Shown here: piece by piece, positions 14,553 to 17,544 of the stretch
How the letters are laid out: every line of letters begins with the position of its first letter
How positions within the stretch are numbered: the stretch's first letter is position 1
NCBI GenBank assembly: GCA_040222185.1
Contig: JAVKDP010000033.1
Coordinates: forward strand, 1 to 17,544
Direction: 5' to 3'
DNA length: 17,544 nucleotides
Source: JAVKDP01 sp040222185
GTDB lineage: Bacteria; Bacteroidota; Rhodothermia; Balneolales; Balneolaceae
The notes under the pieces: model-generated
Told to the model about the DNA's origin: nothing
The model's input: only the letters and a program-made list of their open reading frames with translations
Database searches by the model: none
Position numbers and translations under genes: made by a program

Positions 14553-16535
14553 TTAGTTTGCACTTGCAGTTTCATTAACAGGACTCATACGCAAGGCCCA
14601 AAGTCCCGAATTCATATCAGATACAAAGATCATGTCTTTATAAGGTTGTGGTCCCCATGCCTGGGGAGAATTAGGGGCAATACCTTCAGAAGCCGTAGGT
14701 AAAAATTTGGCTATTTCTCTTCCCTGGTCATATAAATTTCCCATTAGCTCACCAGATACATCAACAATTCTTAAACCGCCCTGGTAATAGGCTACAAACA
14801 TGATGTCATCTTTAATCCAGATGTTGTGAGTGCCAGCTTCAGGAACTTCATACCGTGCTACTTCTCGTGATTGTTCCCAGTTATCAAGCTCAAAGAAGTG
14901 AATCCATCCGGCCGGAATTCCATTTGGAAATGCTTCATCACCCGCAGCAATATAGAATTTATCAGAAGATTCACTTTTAAAAGGAAAAGCAGCATGATTC
15001 CAGCCACTTGGGTAAGTAAAACTTCCAAGTTGAACAGGATTCTCAGGAGAACCACCTGCACCTGGCATATCAGCTGAAGCCATTCCACCTACATCAACGG
15101 CTACAACTCCATCAGCCCAGTTAGATGAGTAAGCAATACCATCCACTACCCACACATCGTGAACTGCATGGCCTGGAGTGTCAAGCTCAAACACGCTTAC
15201 TCTATAAGGATTTGAAGGGTCTTCAATATTTATAATATCATACTTACGCCCATTATTAATAGCATACACGTGGTCTTCATAAATAAATACATTATGTACA
15301 CCGCCGGTTAAACCGTCATCAAACCTGGATAAGACTTCCACATTAGATGGATCTGTAACATCGAGAATAACCAGTCCGTTTTTTCGATCAGAAGCTCCTT
15401 CCCTGGAAATGATTGCAATCCTTCCGTCATCCGATACTTTAACGTCATTTACTGTTCTTGCATCTACACGAATGGTATCAATTGGTGTGATATTAGTCGG
15501 GTCGGTGACATCCCAGAAATAAGCGTCGCCTTTTGCTCCCCAGGTTCCGGTAACGGCATAATCACGACCATCAACACCTTCCCAAACCCAAAGATCGGAA
15601 GTAGCTACATCGGTAACAGCACCATTTCCTAACACTTCAATATCTCGGGCTACATTTCTCGGGTTAATTTTAACAGTTACTTCATCAATAGAGCCACCAT
15701 TACGAGCCATAAGTGTATATAGTCCGGAATGATTAGCAACGAAGCGTCCGTCTTGCTCGATCTGAGCAGAAGCACCTTGCCCTAAATTGTCATCAGGAGA
15801 GGAAGTGAAAGAGTATACAATGGGGGCATCCTCAACAACACGGCCTTTTTTATCTTTGGCAACCGCAGAGATATGTAATACATCACCAGTTCTTGCCAGG
15901 TCTTCATCTATTGATACTTCTATGGAGGTTACAGGATTGTCTACCACTTTAATTTCAAAGCTGTTTTCAATGCCTTCATAAGTAGCAGTAAATTTGAATT
16001 TCCCTTTCTTCTTTGCCGTTATCTTACCAAAACGATTTACATCTGCCACTGAAGTTTTTGACGATTTAAACTCTGTTACTTCTAAATCGTCCCGGAGAAA
16101 ATCGAGCTCGTCATAGACCTTGGCATCCATTTGAAAACTTGTCCCAGCGTACATTTGCGTTGGTATTTCTGCAAAAACTATTCTGTCTATTTGGGGATAT
16201 GTTACATCTACAACAATATCTTTACGCATGCGGGGATTATCACCCTGGGCATTCTTAAAAACAATTACCGTGTGCATACCCGGTGCAAGTGCCTTTGCGT
16301 AGCCATCGCGGGTCACTGTAAATGACCGACTAGCACGAGAAAAGAATAAAACAGTATCTGGCTGAACAACCCCCATACTGTCTACTACTTTAGCAACTAA
16401 TCGAACCTCATCTCCAACATTAAATTTCAAAGGATCTGGTTCAATTATAATTTGGAGTCCGTTTGTATTCTGAGCAAAAAGCTGGGTAGCACTCAAAAGA
16501 AAAATAACAAGGAGTGCCTGTATTGTCTTTCTCAT
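14553..16535 (-). CDS. Secreted Ig-like / LVIVD-repeat propeller protein (paralog B)
   Basis: 660 residues, first gene of the minus-strand operon and 32 bp before its paralog. The signal peptide is 1-22 (ending LFAQ). The order is the same as in paralog A: three Ig-like domains then an LVIVD propeller. The third Ig-like domain holds DDNLGQGASA and EQDGRFVANH, both identical in the paralog. The propeller begins near TSDLWVWEGVDGRDYA, with LVILDVTDPSNV, YDIINIEDPSNP and GLRIVDVSGEL repeats and the same recurring histidines. A loop before the last blades is about 7 residues shorter (PNGIPAGWIHF against PYGLDFSGPNRAAGYVHF). The propeller half is more alike than the Ig half. Silent sites differ widely, so the duplication is old and the proteins are kept by selection. 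Confidence 0.87.
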   Translation of the reverse strand: MRKTIQALLVIFLLSATQLFAQNTNGLQIIIEPDPLKFNVGDEVRLVAKVVDSMGVVQPDTVLFFSRASRSFTVTRDGYAKALAPGMHTVIVFKNAQGDNPRMRKDIVVDVTYPQIDRIVFAEIPTQMYAGTSFQMDAKVYDELDFLRDDLEVTEFKSSKTSVADVNRFGKITAKKKGKFKFTATYEGIENSFEIKVVDNPVTSIEVSIDEDLARTGDVLHISAVAKDKKGRVVEDAPIVYSFTSSPDDNLGQGASAQIEQDGRFVANHSGLYTLMARNGGSIDEVTVKINPRNVARDIEVLGNGAVTDVATSDLWVWEGVDGRDYAVTGTWGAKGDAYFWDVTDPTNITPIDTIRVDARTVNDVKVSDDGRIAIISREGASDRKNGLVILDVTDPSNVEVLSRFDDGLTGGVHNVFIYEDHVYAINNGRKYDIINIEDPSNPYRVSVFELDTPGHAVHDVWVVDGIAYSSNWADGVVAVDVGGMASADMPGAGGSPENPVQLGSFTYPSGWNHAAFPFKSESSDKFYIAAGDEAFPNGIPAGWIHFFELDNWEQSREVARYEVPEAGTHNIWIKDDIMFVAYYQGGLRIVDVSGELMGNLYDQGREIAKFLPTASEGIAPNSPQAWGPQPYKDMIFVSDMNSGLWALRMSPVNETASAN

Positions 16536-16541
16536 TAATAG

Positions 16542-16560
16542 AAGGATTTATTAAGGATTT
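16542..16560. repeat. AAGGATTT direct repeat, 11-bp period
   Basis: AAGGATTT occurs at 16542-16549 and 16553-16560, exactly 11 bp apart, just ahead of the start codon of the first propeller gene. The second copy is within TTAAGGAT, a sequence also found in the kinase promoter region (3260-3267). May be a regulator site or chance in AT-rich leader DNA. Confidence 0.3.
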
Positions 16561-16644
16561 CGCCCAAAAAAGAGCAGACTAAAATAAAAGGAGAAAATAT
16601 CTTCTTTGGAAATGATTTTACGCTTATTTAAATATGATTTTCCT

Positions 16645-16652
16645 TACTTTTG
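16645..16652 (+). promoter_or_regulatory. Candidate -7 promoter element for gcvP
   Basis: TACTTTTG matches TAnnTTTG exactly, about 95 bp before the gcvP ATG. No good TTTG is found at the expected -33 distance. An alternative is TTTG (16683-16686), 21 bp, TAAATCTT (16708-16715). The rest of the 212-bp divergent gap (16536-16747) shows a small TTGGAA/TTCCAA hairpin (16662-16681) and nothing else that I can name. Confidence 0.3.
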
Positions 16653-16747
16653 GAGGCCGTCTTGGAACTTCTGAATTCCAAATTTGTTCTTTGCTGAATA
16701 CAACATGTAAATCTTATATCGTAATCTAAATCTAGGATCATACTTTA

Positions 16748-17544
16748 ATGAGTATAAACTTCGAAAAAGAGCTTTTTGCACACCGCCACAATGGATCAGA
16801 CACCGAAGCTACACAGGAAATGTTACAAAAGATCAAGGCTGAAAGTCTTGATCAACTCATAGAAGAAACTATACCGGAAGGGATCAGGCTTTCACAGCCT
16901 ATGAACTTGCCACCAGCTCTAAGTGAAGTAGACTTTCTTGAGGAGTTCAAGAAGTTGGCGTCAAAGAATAAGATAAACTCTTCATTTATTGGGATGGGTT
17001 ATTATGATACTCATGTTCCTAATGTGATTAAGCGAAATATTTTAGAGAACCCTGCATGGTATACAGCTTACACTCCTTACCAGGCAGAAATTGCACAAGG
17101 CAGGCTTGAAGCTTTGATCAATTTCCAGACTATGGTTAGTGATTTAACCGGAATGGAGATCGCAAATGCATCTTTGTTGGATGAAGGTACTGCTGCCGCT
17201 GAAGCAATGAGTATGTTGCTAGGACAGCGAAAAGGAGCAAAAAGAAAATCAGCGCTCAAGTTTTTTGTAAGTGAAGCTTGCCATCCTCAAACAATCGATG
17301 TTTTAAATACTCGTTCGGAACCTATCGGAGTACAAGTTGTAGTTGGGGATCATAACCAACTGGACGTAACGGATCCTGAGTTATATGGAGTTTTACTTCA
17401 ATACCCGGCTACTAATGGGTCTGTTGAGAATTACAGTAGCTTGATTGAAGCGGCTCATGAAAACCAGGTTCATGTAGTAGTAGCAGCAGATTTACTGAGC
17501 TTAACACTATTAACTCCTCCTGGCGAAATGGGAGCTGATGTTGT
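16748..17544 (+). CDS. gcvP: Glycine dehydrogenase (decarboxylating), P-protein, N-terminal part (runs off window)
   Basis: From the ATG at 16748 there are 265 open codons to the window end. P-protein decarboxylates glycine with pyridoxal phosphate and passes the aminomethyl group to the lipoyl H-protein, in the cytoplasmic glycine cleavage system. Recognisable family stretches are FAHRHNG (10-16) near the start, SSFIGMGYYDTHVPNVI, NPAWYTAYTPYQAEIAQGRLE, NFQTMVSDLTGMEIANASLLDE and GTAAAEAM. The window covers the first quarter or so of a protein that is usually about 950-970 residues when N- and C-halves are fused. The PLP lysine lies in the missing C-terminal half. Single-chain or split (gcvPA) form cannot be told from here. 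It is divergent from the propeller operon, and no glycine riboswitch was seen. Confidence 0.93.
   Translation, partial: MSINFEKELFAHRHNGSDTEATQEMLQKIKAESLDQLIEETIPEGIRLSQPMNLPPALSEVDFLEEFKKLASKNKINSSFIGMGYYDTHVPNVIKRNILENPAWYTAYTPYQAEIAQGRLEALINFQTMVSDLTGMEIANASLLDEGTAAAEAMSMLLGQRKGAKRKSALKFFVSEACHPQTIDVLNTRSEPIGVQVVVGDHNQLDVTDPELYGVLLQYPATNGSVENYSSLIEAAHENQVHVVVAADLLSLTLLTPPGEMGADV

Noticed and set aside
12517..16535. Recent gene conversion between the two LVIVD paralogs
   Set aside because: Even where proteins are identical, for example the DDNLGQGASA region, many silent positions differ, so no recent homogenisation is visible.
16683..16715. Identical TTTG-N21-TAAATCTT pattern in the gcvP and kinase leaders as a shared promoter class
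   Set aside because: The elements are short and AT-rich, the 21-bp spacing is longer than usual, and a better -7 match exists upstream of gcvP.
16653..16747. Glycine riboswitch in the gcvP leader
   Set aside because: The leader is short and AT-rich, and I could not find the conserved tandem or single aptamer core; only a small 6-bp hairpin is visible.

Overview
The window looks like chromosomal DNA from a moderately AT-rich member of the Bacteroidota or a close relative. The mixture of gene families, the scarcity of clear Shine-Dalgarno sequences, candidate TAnnTTTG-type -7 elements and the many Ala-Gln signal-peptide endings all fit. A marine or hypersaline lineage such as Balneolota is my best guess, but it rests on protein style rather than any marker gene. 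I see no rRNA, tRNA, CRISPR array, insertion sequence or prophage gene.

Layout. (1) Bases 1-3175, minus strand: a compact four-gene unit. It encodes a secreted PDZ-like protein, a membrane-anchored protein joining an adaptor-like helical hairpin to NEW3/Ig-like domains, an ABC ATPase, and the first 30 codons of an ABC-2 permease. (2) Bases 3176-3321: a divergent regulatory region with a 35-bp dyad and a 9-bp direct repeat of 22-bp period. (3) Bases 3322-5935, plus strand: a sensor kinase and an OmpR-type response regulator, overlapping by 11 bp. (4) Bases 6015-9662, plus strand: an operon of UMF1-type transporter, two bacterial PH-domain membrane proteins (YdbS- and YdbT-like) and an ArsN2-like acetyltransferase, with overlapping ends. 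(5) Bases 9678-10505, minus: a ZIP metal transporter with a strong palindromic operator candidate upstream. (6) Bases 10644-11360, plus: an unrecognised 238-residue protein whose last codons contain a terminator-like hairpin and U-tract. (7) Bases 11373-16535, minus: a three-gene run of two tandem paralogous secreted Ig-like/LVIVD propeller proteins and a secreted YVTN-type propeller with a Met/His/Asp-rich, copper-site-like insert. (8) Bases 16748-17544, plus: the start of gcvP, glycine dehydrogenase of the glycine cleavage system, running off the end.

How the parts may work together (inference). The kinase/regulator pair faces the PDZ-NEW3-ABC unit across 146 bp with shared repeat sites, so it is the natural regulator of that envelope transport module as well as of itself. 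The ZIP transporter is probably controlled by a metal-sensing repressor. The propeller operon is an exported set whose downstream member probably binds a soft metal such as copper. The best candidates for something undescribed are the PDZ / hairpin-NEW3 / ABC module with its divergent two-component system, the Ig-LVIVD pair with the Met/His propeller, and the gene that appears to be terminated before its own stop codon.
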